A stretch of 64,000 bases of DNA from NCBI GenBank assembly GCA_963786445.1, contig CAWAZU010000037.1:11496-75495 (forward strand), read 5' to 3'. Below the pieces are notes generated by a model. That model was not told where the DNA came from and ran no database searches. It saw nothing but the letters and a program-made list of their open reading frames with translations. A program made the translations under genes and the position numbers. Below, piece after piece: positions 1-9,295 of this stretch (position 1 is the first letter of the stretch; every line of letters begins with the position of its first letter). The stretch comes from JAFKFJ01 sp963786445 (GTDB lineage Bacteria > Pseudomonadota > Alphaproteobacteria > Acetobacterales > Acetobacteraceae).

Positions 1-103
1 CGGCGCGGCGGCCCGCCACTTGCCATGCCTGCCGCCCGGCGCGATCATCCCGCGAACGTCGCAAAAGCAACCCGACAGCGACCTGAAACCACGGAGGACC
101 GCC

Positions 104-1183
104 GTGCTCGACCGCAGCCCGATCAAGGATGCACTGGGCACCCCGACCGGCCGGCGCGGCCTGCTCGGCGGATCCGCGGCCCTGCTCGCGTTCGCGGCCT
201 CGCTGCGCGGCGCCAAGGCAGCCGGGACGCTGACGGTCGCCGATCCCGGCGGCGCCTGGTCGCCGGCCTGCGACGCGGCTTTCGTGAAGCCGTTCGAACA
301 GGCGTCCGGCATCTCGATCGACCACATCGCCCGGCAGCACTATCCGAGCGTGGAGATCAAGGCGAATGTCGAGGCGCACACCTATAGCTGGGACGCCGTG
401 ATCGCGACGGACGCCGACGTGGCCGAGCTGTCGCCGCAGAAGCTGCTGGAGATGCTGGACTGGAGCGGTCCGGACATGGCGCAGATCATGCCCGCCGCCC
501 GCAAGCCCGACTGGATGGGAACCGACACCTACGCGACGGTGATCGGCTATCGCACCGACAGGTTCGGCAAGAACGGGCCGGACAGCTGGGCCGATTTCTG
601 GAATGTGGCGAAATTTCCCGGCCGTCGGGCGATGCACAAGCACCCGATCGACACGCTGGAAGAGGCCCTGATGGCCGATGGCGTGGCAATGGACAAGCTC
701 TATCCGATCGACATGGACCGCGCCTTCAGGAAGCTCGACCAGATCAAGCCGCATGTGGACGTCTGGTGGACCGGCGGGGCGCAGACCACGCAGATGCTGG
801 AGAGCGGCGAGGTGGACATGGTGCCGCTGTGGAATGCCCGCGCCCAGGTCATCATCGACGCCGGAAAGCCGGTCGGCATTTCCTGGAACCAGGGCATCTT
901 TGCGCTTGAAGGCTGGGTGATCCCGAAGGGCGATCCGCGCGCCGACACCGCGCGCAAGTTCGTCGCGTTCTGCGCCAATGCCAAGCGTCAGGCGGAATTC
1001 GTCTCCTCGCTGTCGTACGGGCCGACCAACCCGAAGGCGTACGACTACATTTCCCCCGAGCGGGCGAAATATCTTCCGACCGCGCCTGCCAACCTCAAGC
1101 TGATGGTGCAGTCGAGCACCGAGTGGTGGGGCAGGAACAAGGCGCAGGCGATCGAGCGCTTCAATGCCTGGTTGCTGACTTAG
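104..1183 (+). CDS. Extracellular solute-binding protein, polyamine (PotD-like) type
   Basis: Periplasmic binding protein for the ABC importer encoded just downstream. The GTG at 104 is preferred over the ATG at 20 because GGAGG lies at 93-97, six bases before it, and the protein then opens directly into an export signal: RRGLLGG followed by a hydrophobic stretch and a GAKA cleavage region, which resembles a Tat signal. The mature part has the layout of spermidine/putrescine-type binding proteins, with GISWNQGIF and a C-terminal AIERFNAWL tail. It is about 359 residues, normal for the family. The substrate cannot be read from the sequence. The following acyl-CoA and aldolase genes suggest a small organic nitrogen compound or acid rather than a polyamine itself. 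Confidence 0.88.
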   Translation: MLDRSPIKDALGTPTGRRGLLGGSAALLAFAASLRGAKAAGTLTVADPGGAWSPACDAAFVKPFEQASGISIDHIARQHYPSVEIKANVEAHTYSWDAVIATDADVAELSPQKLLEMLDWSGPDMAQIMPAARKPDWMGTDTYATVIGYRTDRFGKNGPDSWADFWNVAKFPGRRAMHKHPIDTLEEALMADGVAMDKLYPIDMDRAFRKLDQIKPHVDVWWTGGAQTTQMLESGEVDMVPLWNARAQVIIDAGKPVGISWNQGIFALEGWVIPKGDPRADTARKFVAFCANAKRQAEFVSSLSYGPTNPKAYDYISPERAKYLPTAPANLKLMVQSSTEWWGRNKAQAIERFNAWLLT

Positions 1184-1223
1184 CCCGGCATGCGGCCGGC
1201 GCGTCCCCGGCCCGGAGGCGGCC

Positions 1224-2315
1224 GTGACGGCGCGTAACATCAAACTGTCGATCCGCGACGTTTCCAAGACCTATGGTGCGGTGACGGCGCTCGATGCTGC
1301 CAGCCTGGACCTGGCCGAGGGCGAGTTCCTGACGCTGCTCGGCCCTTCCGGCTCCGGCAAGAGCACGCTGCTCATGCTGATCGCGGGTCTGATCGCGCCG
1401 AGCGGAGGCGAAATCTGGATCGACGGCCGGCTCGCCACCTACCTTCCGGCCAACCGGCGCGACATCGGCGTGGTGTTCCAGAACTACGCGCTGTTCCCGC
1501 ACATGACGATCGCCGAGAACGTCGCCTTCCCGCTGCGCATGCGTCGCATGGCGGCGGGGCGGATCGCGTCGGAGGTGACGCGGGCGCTGGAGATGGTGCG
1601 GCTTGCGCATGTCGCCGGCCGGTTCCCGCGCGAGCTGTCCGGCGGCCAGCAGCAGCGGATCGCGCTGGCGCGCTGCATGGTCTATGGCCCGTCCATCATC
1701 CTGATGGACGAGCCGCTCGGTGCGCTGGACCGCAAGCTGCGCGACCACATGCAGATGGAGATCAAGGAGCTGCACCAACGGCTTGGCATCACGGTCCTCT
1801 ACGTCACCCACGACCAGGACGAGGCGATGGCGATGTCGGATCGGATCTGCCTGATGAGCAGCGGGCGGATCGAGCAGATCGGCACGCCGCGCGAATTGTA
1901 TTTCCAGCCGCGCAGCCTGTTCGCGGCCGACTTCCTGGGCGAATCCAACATTGTCGATGCGGTCGTCGTCGGGCGCGGCGAGACGGCGGTGCTGCGTGCC
2001 GCCGGCGGGCTGGAAATCCGCGTCGGCGCCGGCGTTCCGGCGCAGGGGCCGGTCAAGCTGATCCTGCGCCCCGAAAGCCTGCGGCTGCTGGCCGCCGGCG
2101 AGCGGGCCGACAACGAGGCCGCGGCGACGCTGCGCGAGAGCGTATTCACCGGCGGCGCGTCCCGCCATTTCGTGACGCTGGCCAGTGGCCTCGTGCTGTC
2201 GGTCAGAGCGCTCACCGACCGTGTGGCGCCGGTCGTGCAACCGGGCCAGGCGGTGCGGGTCGGCTGGGATCTGGACCAGGCCGTGGTGCTGCCGGCGGAC
2301 GGCGCAGCGCCATGA
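1224..2315 (+). CDS. ABC transporter ATP-binding protein, PotA-like
   Basis: Energises the importer formed with the neighbouring binding protein and permease. The nucleotide-binding domain has Walker A GPSGSGKST, signature LSGGQQQRIALAR, Walker B IILMDEP and the H-loop VTHDQDEAM. A C-terminal TOBE-like domain (about residues 275-363) is typical of the PotA/FbpC/MalK group. The start is GTG at 1224 with CGGAGG at 1213-1218. The stop overlaps the permease start (ATGA at 2312), so translation is coupled. Length 363 residues is normal. Confidence 0.93.
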   Translation: MTARNIKLSIRDVSKTYGAVTALDAASLDLAEGEFLTLLGPSGSGKSTLLMLIAGLIAPSGGEIWIDGRLATYLPANRRDIGVVFQNYALFPHMTIAENVAFPLRMRRMAAGRIASEVTRALEMVRLAHVAGRFPRELSGGQQQRIALARCMVYGPSIILMDEPLGALDRKLRDHMQMEIKELHQRLGITVLYVTHDQDEAMAMSDRICLMSSGRIEQIGTPRELYFQPRSLFAADFLGESNIVDAVVVGRGETAVLRAAGGLEIRVGAGVPAQGPVKLILRPESLRLLAAGERADNEAAATLRESVFTGGASRHFVTLASGLVLSVRALTDRVAPVVQPGQAVRVGWDLDQAVVLPADGAAP

Positions 2316-4123
2316 GCGCCACCGCCACGCTGGCGGCCGGACGACGCAGGCCGCTGCGGCAGGCGGGATGGATTCAGGCCTGGCCGCTCTATCCGCTGTT
2401 GCTGCTGATCTTGGCGGTGTTCGTCTATCCGGTCGCGCAAATTCTCTGGCTCAGCGTCGTCGATCCGGCCGGCGCGCTCACGCTCGCGAACTTTGCCCGG
2501 GTCGTGCGGACGCCGGTCTATCTGCTGACGCTCGGCATCACGCTCAGGATCGCGCTGTGGACGACGCTGATCTCGCTGCTGGCCGGCTACCCGGTCGCCT
2601 ATCTGCTCGCCACGGCCGGGCCGCGCGCGCGGGACGTGCTGACCATCCTGGTCCTGATGCCGTTCTGGACCAGCTTCCTGGTCCGTACCTTCGCCTGGAT
2701 GATCCTGCTGGGCCGCAACGGGGTGGTCAACCGGCTGTTGATGGCGTTGGGCGTGACCGATGCGCCGCTGCGCCTCATCTTCAACTTCACCGGCGTCATG
2801 ATCGGCATGGTGCATGCCATGATGCCGCTGGCGGTGGTGGCGATGCTGTCCGTGATGCAGCGGATCGACCTGACGCTGCTGAAGGCAGGGCGCACCCTGG
2901 GCGCGCGGAGCGGCCAGGCGTTCTGGCGCATTTATGTGCCGCTTTCCTGGCCCGGCGTGGCGGCGGCCGGCTTGCTGGTGTTCATCACCGCCCTCGGCTT
3001 CTTCATCACCCCGGCGCTGCTCGGCGGGCGGCACGAGACCATGCTGGCGCAAATCATCATTTCGGTGATCGAGGAGCTGATGGACTGGCGGTTTGCCGCG
3101 ACGCTTTCGGTCGTGCTGCTGGTCGCGTCGGGGATCGTGTTCTGGCTCTATGACCGGATCCTCGGCCTCTCGACGCTCGCGGGCGGGGATCTGGCAGCAG
3201 GGCGGCAGCGGCGGCCGGGCCTGCTGGCGCAGGCCGGCGCGCTGGCCGGGCGTGCGCTGGTCACGCTGCTCGGCCGGATGTCGGACGCGGCGGAGCGCCT
3301 GTGGGAGGCGGTTGTGCCGGTGCGCGCGGGCCGTCCGCAGCCTCGCGTCGGGCGCGTCGTGCTGTGGATCGTCGTCGCCGCGATCATCGGCTTCCTGTGT
3401 CTGCCGTCGCTCTTCGTCATCCCGGTCTCCTTCACCTCGGGCAACTTCATCGACTTCCCGCCGAGCGGGTTTTCGCTGCGCTGGTATGCGGCCTATTTCG
3501 GCTCGTCGGTCTGGCTGCATGCGACGCTCCGGTCGTTCATCGTGGCGGGCGCGACCAGTGTTCTCGCCACCGTCCTCGGCACCGGCGCGTCGTTCGTGCT
3601 GGTTCGCCAGAGGCTGGTCGGGCGGATGGCGATCCTGTCGCTGATCCTGGCCCCCCTGGTGCTGCCGCGAATCATCCTGGCGGTGGGACTGTTCTATCTC
3701 TATGCGCGGCTCGGCCTGATCGGCACGGTGCTCGGCCTGGTGCTCGGGCATACGGTGCTGGCCGTGCCCTATGTCGTGATCACGGTCATGGCGGTGCTGC
3801 GCACCTACGACGAGTGGCTGGACCATGCCGCGCTGAGCCTCGGGGCGAGCTGGTTGCGGACCTTGTGGCACATCACCCTGCCGCAGATTCGGGGGGGCCT
3901 GATCGCGGGTTTTCTGTTCGCCTTCATCACCTCCTTCGACGAGCTGACGGTTGCGCTGTTCATCAGCGGCGGCAGCAGTTCGACGCTGCCGCGGGAAATG
4001 TGGAACGACCTGCTGTTGCAGGTGAACCCGACACTGGCCGCAGTCTCCAGCGTCATCCTGGTGTTCGCCATGACATTGATCCTGGCGGCCGAGGCGCTCC
4101 GCCGGCGGACGACGGTGCGCTGA
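2312..4123 (+). CDS. Fused double permease of the polyamine-type ABC importer (PotB-PotC in one chain)
   Basis: A 603-residue inner-membrane protein holding two complete permease halves that are usually separate PotB and PotC proteins. The first half (about 20-285) carries the EAA-loop motif around LGARSGQAFWRIYVPLSWPG. The second (about 345-600) carries LGASWLRTLWHITLPQIRGG and FDELTVALFI. The halves are joined by a polar arginine-rich linker (about 290-340). Each half has about six membrane segments. The ATG overlaps the ATPase stop. The fusion makes the transporter a heterotrimeric gene set (binding protein, ATPase, one permease). I see no stop or frameshift at the junction, so the fusion is real in this sequence. 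Confidence 0.92.
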   Translation: MSATATLAAGRRRPLRQAGWIQAWPLYPLLLLILAVFVYPVAQILWLSVVDPAGALTLANFARVVRTPVYLLTLGITLRIALWTTLISLLAGYPVAYLLATAGPRARDVLTILVLMPFWTSFLVRTFAWMILLGRNGVVNRLLMALGVTDAPLRLIFNFTGVMIGMVHAMMPLAVVAMLSVMQRIDLTLLKAGRTLGARSGQAFWRIYVPLSWPGVAAAGLLVFITALGFFITPALLGGRHETMLAQIIISVIEELMDWRFAATLSVVLLVASGIVFWLYDRILGLSTLAGGDLAAGRQRRPGLLAQAGALAGRALVTLLGRMSDAAERLWEAVVPVRAGRPQPRVGRVVLWIVVAAIIGFLCLPSLFVIPVSFTSGNFIDFPPSGFSLRWYAAYFGSSVWLHATLRSFIVAGATSVLATVLGTGASFVLVRQRLVGRMAILSLILAPLVLPRIILAVGLFYLYARLGLIGTVLGLVLGHTVLAVPYVVITVMAVLRTYDEWLDHAALSLGASWLRTLWHITLPQIRGGLIAGFLFAFITSFDELTVALFISGGSSSTLPREMWNDLLLQVNPTLAAVSSVILVFAMTLILAAEALRRRTTVR

Positions 4124-4193
4124 GCGCCGGCGGGCGCCTGGGGCCGGGCAGGACCTTGCCAACCGGCGCCGCGCGCCGCCCCCTGCGACCGCA

Positions 4194-4222
4194 TTGACAC
4201 TCCGCGATCCAGCGACCCATGC
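4194..4222 (+). promoter_or_regulatory. Possible promoter or spacer element ahead of the crotonase gene
   Basis: The 150-base gap between the permease and the crotonase gene contains TTGACA at 4194-4199, a perfect -35 hexamer in otherwise very GC-rich sequence. No good -10 box is visible at the expected spacing (CCATGC at about 18 bases is weak). It could allow separate transcription of the three enzyme genes. It is a single hexamer, so the evidence is thin. Confidence 0.25.
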
Positions 4223-4273
4223 TGCCCACGCGTCATGCGACGCAGCGGCGCGCGAGGAGAATGCAGGAGCGGC

Positions 4274-5047
4274 ATGACGAATTTCGTGGTTTCCGAACAA
4301 CGTGGCGCGGTCTCGCTGATCCGGCTGAACCGGCCGGAGATCCTGAACGCCTGGCACACGCGCATGCGCGAGATGCTGGTGGCGCGGCTGGAGGAAGCGG
4401 AGGCCGACGACGCCATCCGCGCCGTCGTGCTGACCGGGACCGGCGAGCGCGCCTTCTGCGCCGGACAGGACCTGAACGAGACGAAGACATTCGACCCTGA
4501 CCGCGCCGAGCTCTGGATCAGGGAGTGGGAGCATCTGTACGGAACGATCCGCTCGCTGTCCAAGGCGCTCGTGATCGCACTGAACGGACTGGCCGCCGGA
4601 TCGGGCTTTCAGGTGGCGCTGCTCGGCGACATCCGCATCGGCCATCCGGGCGTGACGATGGGCCAGCCCGAGATCAACGCGGGCATCGCGAGCACCACCG
4701 GGCCGTGGATCATGCGCGAGATTCTCGGCCTGGCGCGCACCATCGACCTGACGCTGACCGGCCGCATGATGGACGCCGAGGAGTGCCGCGCGATCGGCGT
4801 GCTCAATCGCGTGGTGCCGCCGGAGCGTGTGCTGCCGGAGGCATTGGCGCTGGCCGGGGAGCTGGCCGCCAAGGCGCCGGTGGCGATGCGGCTGAACAAG
4901 GCCCGCTTCCGGGAGGTGACCGAGCCGGGCTTTCGCGATTGCATCGCCGCCGGCGTCCGCAACCAGCGGATCGCCTATGCCACCGGCGAGCCGGCGCGGA
5001 TGATGGAGCGCTTCCTGGCCGAGCGGGCCGCCCGCAAACAACGCTGA
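4274..5047 (+). CDS. Enoyl-CoA hydratase/isomerase (crotonase) family protein
   Basis: Crotonase-fold enzyme acting on an acyl-CoA thioester, probably cytosolic. It begins MTNFVVSEQRGAVSLIRLNRP, with the family's RLNRPEILNAW strand, the oxyanion-hole CAGQDLNE segment (near residue 65) and a second oxyanion segment around GQPEINAGIASTTGPW. I chose ATG 4274 because AGGAG sits at 4265-4269 and homologous proteins start at this point. An upstream in-frame ATG at 4235 adds 13 unlikely residues. The next gene, an acyl-CoA ligase, would supply its CoA ester. The exact substrate is unknown. Confidence 0.9.
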   Translation: MTNFVVSEQRGAVSLIRLNRPEILNAWHTRMREMLVARLEEAEADDAIRAVVLTGTGERAFCAGQDLNETKTFDPDRAELWIREWEHLYGTIRSLSKALVIALNGLAAGSGFQVALLGDIRIGHPGVTMGQPEINAGIASTTGPWIMREILGLARTIDLTLTGRMMDAEECRAIGVLNRVVPPERVLPEALALAGELAAKAPVAMRLNKARFREVTEPGFRDCIAAGVRNQRIAYATGEPARMMERFLAERAARKQR

Positions 5048-5051
5048 TCCC

Positions 5052-6632
5052 ATGTCGAATGCAGCCACGGACGGCGTTCCGGACGGCAGCGACGGGTTTC
5101 TGCCGCGCTTCCTGGCGCAGGCGTCGCAGGCCCCGCAGCGGCCGTTCGCGCGCTGCGGGGACGAGCAGGTCAGCCTGGGCTGGCTGCATCGCGCCTCCGA
5201 TGCGGTGGCCGCGCAGCTGCATCGGCGGGGCATCCGGCCGGGCGATCGTGTCGCCGTCATGTTGCGCAACAGCGCCGCCATGCTGGCGGTGTTCTATGGC
5301 CTGGCGAAGGCACGCGCCGTGTGGGTGCCGGTGAACGTGCAGCTCCAGCGCGAAGGATTGCGCTATATCCTGGAGCACGCCGAGCCGGCCCTGGTGATCG
5401 CCGAGCGGGACCTTTGGCCGGCCATCGAAGCCAGCGCGGCCGCCTGCCCGGACATCGTGTTCGCCGGCGCACCGGAAGGGCTGGCGGCCTGGCTTGCCGA
5501 CCCGACCGAATTCGCGGCCTCTCTGCCGGCGGCCGACGATCTGTTGGCGATCATGTACACGTCCGGCACCACGGGACCGCCGAAGGGCGTGATGGTGTCG
5601 CACCGCATGCTGCGGCTGGCCGGCGAGGCGGTCGTGCGCGTCGCCGACCTCTGCGACGGCGACGTAATGTTCGTCTGGGAGCCGTTGTACCACATCGGCG
5701 GCGCGCAGCTGCTTGTCGTGCCGCTGCTGCGCGATGTGCGGCTGGCGATGGTGCCGCGGTTCAGCGCCAGCCGGTTCTGGCCCGAGGTGCGCGAAAGCCG
5801 TGCCACCCACATTCATTTCCTCGGCGGCATCCTGCAGATCCTGCTGAAGCAGCCGGCAGATCCGCTGGATCGCGACCATTGCGTACGGATCGCGTGGGGC
5901 GGCGGCTGCCCGGCGCCGATCTGGCGGCCGTTCGAGGCGCGCTTCGGCGTGCAGATCCGCGAATGCTACGGCATGACCGAGGCTTCCAGCATTACCACCT
6001 GCAACGACCGCGGCGTGGCCGGCGCGGTCGGGCGGCCGGTGCCCTGGTTCAGCGTCGCGCTGCTCGATCCATCCGGCCGGCCGGTGGGCCATGGCGGGCG
6101 CGGCGAGATCGTCGTCCGCACCAGCATCGCGGGTGCGATCTTTCCCGGCTATTTCCGCAATCCCGAAGCCTCGGCCAGGGCCTTGCGCGACGGTGCGCTG
6201 CATACCGGCGACCTCGGCTCCTGCGATGACGCCGGCAACCTGATCTTCCACGGACGCGTCACCGACAGCGTGCGCTGCCGCGGCGAGAACGTGTCGGCGT
6301 GGGAGGTGGAGCATGTCGCCGCGCTGCACCCGTCGGTCGAAGACTGCGCAATGATCGGTGTCGCGGCCGAAATCGGCGAGCAGGACATCAAGCTCTTCGT
6401 CAAGCCGAAGCCCGGCCACCGGCTCGATCCGGCGGAGCTGTCGGCGTGGCTGGCGCAGCGCCTCGCGCCCTACCAGATGCCCCGCTACATCGCCGTGGTC
6501 GCGGCGTTCGAACGCACGCCGAGCCAGCGGATCATGAAGCACCTGCTGCCGTCCGATCTTGCCGGCTGCTGGGACCGGCGGGCGGGCGGCGATGCCGGCG
6601 AACGACCAAAGATGCAGGAGACGGCGCCATGA
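5052..6632 (+). CDS. Acyl-CoA ligase, AMP-binding family (CaiC-like)
   Basis: Activates a carboxylic acid to its CoA ester via an acyl-adenylate. Key motifs are the P-loop MYTSGTTGPPKGVMVSH, the adenine motif YGMTEASS and the hinge region HTGDLG. The C-terminal lysine region reads FERTPSQRIMKH instead of the common PRTxSGKI, a variant seen in some crotonobetaine/carnitine-CoA-ligase-like enzymes. Length 526 residues is normal. It starts 4 bases after the crotonase stop and its stop overlaps the aldolase start, so the three are one operon. The natural acid is not identifiable. Confidence 0.9.
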   Translation: MSNAATDGVPDGSDGFLPRFLAQASQAPQRPFARCGDEQVSLGWLHRASDAVAAQLHRRGIRPGDRVAVMLRNSAAMLAVFYGLAKARAVWVPVNVQLQREGLRYILEHAEPALVIAERDLWPAIEASAAACPDIVFAGAPEGLAAWLADPTEFAASLPAADDLLAIMYTSGTTGPPKGVMVSHRMLRLAGEAVVRVADLCDGDVMFVWEPLYHIGGAQLLVVPLLRDVRLAMVPRFSASRFWPEVRESRATHIHFLGGILQILLKQPADPLDRDHCVRIAWGGGCPAPIWRPFEARFGVQIRECYGMTEASSITTCNDRGVAGAVGRPVPWFSVALLDPSGRPVGHGGRGEIVVRTSIAGAIFPGYFRNPEASARALRDGALHTGDLGSCDDAGNLIFHGRVTDSVRCRGENVSAWEVEHVAALHPSVEDCAMIGVAAEIGEQDIKLFVKPKPGHRLDPAELSAWLAQRLAPYQMPRYIAVVAAFERTPSQRIMKHLLPSDLAGCWDRRAGGDAGERPKMQETAP

Positions 6633-7381
6633 ACGACAGCCCTTCGGCGACGCGCGACAACGCGGCGGAGACGCAGCAGGCCCGCATCGACCTGGCCGCC
6701 GCTTTCCGGATGGCGGCCCGGCTGAACCTGCACGAAGGCGTGTGCAACCACTTCACGGTCATGCTGCCGGGGCGCCGCTTCCTCATCAATCCGAAGGGGC
6801 TGCATTTCGCGCGGATCACCGCGGGCCGCCTGATCGTGATCGATGAGCAGGGCCGCACCGTCGAGGGCACCGGCCGGCCGCCGACCACCGGCTACGCAAT
6901 CCACACGCGCATCCACCTGCTGCATCCCGCGGCGCGCGTGGTGATGCACCTGCATTCGCCCTACGCCACCGCGATCACCGCGATGCAGGGCGGCCGTCTG
7001 CAGATGGTGCATCAGAACGCCGCCCGCTTCTTCGGCAGCATCGCCTATGACGACCACTTCAATGGCATCGCCGATGCGGTCACCGAAGGTGAGCGCATGG
7101 CCCGGGCGATGGCCGACAAGCGCATCCTGTTCCTCGCCAACCACGGCGTCGTGGTGGTCGGCGAAACCATCGCTCAGGTGTTCGACGACGTATATTACCT
7201 GGAGCGTAGCTGCCAGGTGCAGATACTGGCGATGCAGGCTGGCCACAAGCTGAATGTCATGTCCGATGCGATGGCGCAGAGCACGCACGACCAGTTCGCG
7301 CGCTTCGCGGTCAACGCGGATCTTCACTTCAACGAGTTGAAGGCGATCCTGGACGAGCACGAGCCGGCCTACGCGTCCTGA
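6629..7381 (+). CDS. Class II aldolase/adducin family protein
   Basis: Zinc-dependent class II aldolase-fold protein of 250 residues. The metal-binding segment HTRIHLLHPAARVVMHLHSPYAT supplies the HxH pair, and LANHGVVVVGETIAQVF is the typical C-terminal signature. The start ATG overlaps the previous stop (ATGA), with AGGAG at 6616-6620. A longer reading frame exists upstream but lies inside the ligase. Many relatives are sugar-phosphate aldolases, but this subgroup often sits in operons for hydroxy-acid or carnitine-like compounds, so the reaction is uncertain. Confidence 0.9.
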   Translation: MNDSPSATRDNAAETQQARIDLAAAFRMAARLNLHEGVCNHFTVMLPGRRFLINPKGLHFARITAGRLIVIDEQGRTVEGTGRPPTTGYAIHTRIHLLHPAARVVMHLHSPYATAITAMQGGRLQMVHQNAARFFGSIAYDDHFNGIADAVTEGERMARAMADKRILFLANHGVVVVGETIAQVFDDVYYLERSCQVQILAMQAGHKLNVMSDAMAQSTHDQFARFAVNADLHFNELKAILDEHEPAYAS

Positions 7382-7794
7382 ATTCCCGGCCTGCCCGGCA
7401 TCGCACCCGCAACGGGCAAGCTGCGGTTGCGATCGCCGGCCAGATGCTCAACCGCGTGGTAAAGACCGCAGCGTAACCGTGGGCGTGACGTAACGCCTGC
7501 TTGGGGCACGCTGGACCGCCGATCGCGTCACGACGGCCACCGCCGGCGGTGCGGGCGGGTGCGATAATGACGACGCGCCACAAAATTACGCACACGTACC
7601 GAAACGACAACTTCGCAGTTATTCATGGCGCGCACCATAATCCAAGAATCGGAACATTGCGACCGGGCCAGGATAAGACACTCGTGGCTGTTGACGCGAC
7701 TCTCTAGTTTGCGTGTATCACGCCGGCGTGCATCACGGCATACGAGATCCCGCTCAGTAACCCAGCATCAACTGTTGATCGAAAGGAAAGGATC
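7382..7794. other. Non-coding gap between the catabolic operon and the GH16-like gene
   Basis: No gene with plausible codon usage is visible in these 413 bases. Base composition falls toward the right-hand end, with an A/T-richer stretch near 7570-7620, and continues low into the following gene. The ribosome-binding site GAAAGGA lies just before the ATG at 7795. I see no clear terminator for the upstream operon. Confidence 0.4.
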
Positions 7795-9120
7795 ATGTCC
7801 GGAACACTTAACTCGGCCGACTACCAGACGGTCTGGAATGATAACTTTACGGAAAGCGCCTCGCTCGACAGCAGCCTGTTCCCGATTCAGTGGGGCGACG
7901 CCAGCGAGTTCTCATTCGGCGGCAATGGGCTGACACTCACCTCCAACGGCACCGCTGCGGGCTTTCTGACGCCGGACCAAGGCGCCGGCGACTCCTACGG
8001 CTACGGTCTGTACAGCGTAGCCTTCACCATGCCGACGAGCCAAGCGGCTGGAGCCTATATCTGCCTGTGGCCGGCAACAAACGACTGGCCGGGGCCAGAG
8101 ATCGATCTGACGGAACAGCTAAACGGGCAGTCGTATCTGACGGTGCATTGGCAAGGCAGCGGCGACAGCAACCAGTACCAGTCGTTCTACTTCAACGCAA
8201 ATACATCCCAGCCGACCACAGTGGCAGTGGATTGGGAGGCGAACAGCCTCACCTTTTACGTCAACGGAAAGGAAGTGGTGCAATATCCGTCTGGCGGCCC
8301 CGTCCCTGTTCCCAAAGACTACGCTGACGGCGGCGAGAACGAAGCATTCGGCATCGGCAATGTCGGCCCGTCGGGAACGGCGCTGACGGTTTCCGACATG
8401 AGCTATTCCACATCTACCGGCGGCGGCTCATCAACTTCATCTACCGGCGCCGGCTCATCAACTTCATCTACCGGTGGCGGCTCGTCAACTTCGACTTCGT
8501 CGGGATCGACCGGAACATCGCCCAGCACAACGATCGACCTATCCAGCCCCGGCACTGTGCCGGAAACATCCGCTGGCGCCGGTGTGACAGTCCCGATCAC
8601 GATTTCTGACCCAGGGTCGAGCGAAGTCTACGCCTTTGTCATGAATTCGAACAACGTGGCGGAGGAGAACTGGATACCAATCAGCCTCAACAGCCTCGGC
8701 CAGGCCACCTACGATTTCCATTTCGAAAATACCGGCGATTATGTGCTGGCGGTGAATAACACAACGACCCAAACCGATCGTGGTACCTCCTCCCCCATCA
8801 CAATCACCGATCCTGCCACTGCTCCCAGCAGTACGATTGAGGTGTCGAATCCCGGCACGCAACATGTCGCCAATACAAACGCTGGTGCCACCGTTCCGAT
8901 CACTTTTTCCGATCCTGGCCTAAGCGAAGTGTATGCATTCGTCATGAATTCCCACAACGTCGCGGAAGAGAACTGGATCGCGATACCGCTGAACTCCCAG
9001 GGGCAAGCGACGCACGACTTCCACTTCGAACATACCGGCGATTACGTGCTGGCCGTCAGCAATATCAACACCGAGGCCGACAAAGGCTGGTCAGCGCCCA
9101 TCACGATACTGCATAGCTAA
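7795..9120 (+). CDS. GH16-like beta-glucanase/lectin-fold protein with two C-terminal repeats
   Basis: The N-terminal domain (about 1-205) looks like glycoside hydrolase family 16: EIDLTE at residues 102-107 fits the catalytic ExDxxE motif, with a tryptophan-rich WPATNDWPGP segment before it and VDWEANSLTFYVNGKEV after it. A Ser/Thr/Gly linker (about 207-240) follows, made of three nine-residue repeats. Two similar domains of about 88 residues follow, each with SEVYAFVMNS, NVAEENWI, DFHFE-TGDYVLAV and SPITI. No N-terminal signal peptide is visible, so export, if it happens, uses another route. GC is lower than in the neighbours, which suggests transfer. The substrate is probably a beta-glucan, but this is inference. 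Confidence 0.75.
   Translation: MSGTLNSADYQTVWNDNFTESASLDSSLFPIQWGDASEFSFGGNGLTLTSNGTAAGFLTPDQGAGDSYGYGLYSVAFTMPTSQAAGAYICLWPATNDWPGPEIDLTEQLNGQSYLTVHWQGSGDSNQYQSFYFNANTSQPTTVAVDWEANSLTFYVNGKEVVQYPSGGPVPVPKDYADGGENEAFGIGNVGPSGTALTVSDMSYSTSTGGGSSTSSTGAGSSTSSTGGGSSTSTSSGSTGTSPSTTIDLSSPGTVPETSAGAGVTVPITISDPGSSEVYAFVMNSNNVAEENWIPISLNSLGQATYDFHFENTGDYVLAVNNTTTQTDRGTSSPITITDPATAPSSTIEVSNPGTQHVANTNAGATVPITFSDPGLSEVYAFVMNSHNVAEENWIAIPLNSQGQATHDFHFEHTGDYVLAVSNINTEADKGWSAPITILHS
8413..8493 (+). repeat. Three tandem 27-base repeats encoding the Ser/Thr/Gly linker
   Basis: Units at 8413-8439, 8440-8466 and 8467-8493 differ from one another by only a few bases and encode S-T-G-G/A-G-S-S-T-S. They form the flexible linker between the GH16-like domain and the C-terminal repeats. 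Near-identity at the DNA level suggests recent slippage or duplication, so copy number may vary between strains. Confidence 0.85.
9100..9120 (+). promoter_or_regulatory. CTGCATAG element, site 1 (ahead of the small membrane protein gene at 9296)
   Basis: Core CTGCATAG at 9109-9116, preceded by CGATA, matching the shared pattern CCGAAWCTGCATAGTC found at seven other places in this window. It overlaps the stop codon of the GH16-like gene and lies 180 bases before the next start. It points in the same direction as that gene, as all other sites do. It is the weakest of the eight because it is partly coding. Confidence 0.35.
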
Positions 9121-9295
9121 ACCACGCCTGCCCGCGCTCCGATCGGGCCTTTCCCGCGGCGCCTGCGCCGCCATCTCGTGCGCATCGCGTCGTCATCCCG
9201 GTCACGCCCGCGCGAATGGCGCAAGCAACACGACAGTTCCGGGCAACCGCCCGACGCTGGGCACGTTGGCGTGAGTTGGCTTGTAGGAGGCGGAA

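Noticed and set aside
1799..5281. 1160-residue reading frame on the minus strand
   Set aside because: It is antisense to the importer and crotonase genes, rich in His, Gln and Arg repeats as expected from reading GC-rich codons backwards, and has no recognisable domain.
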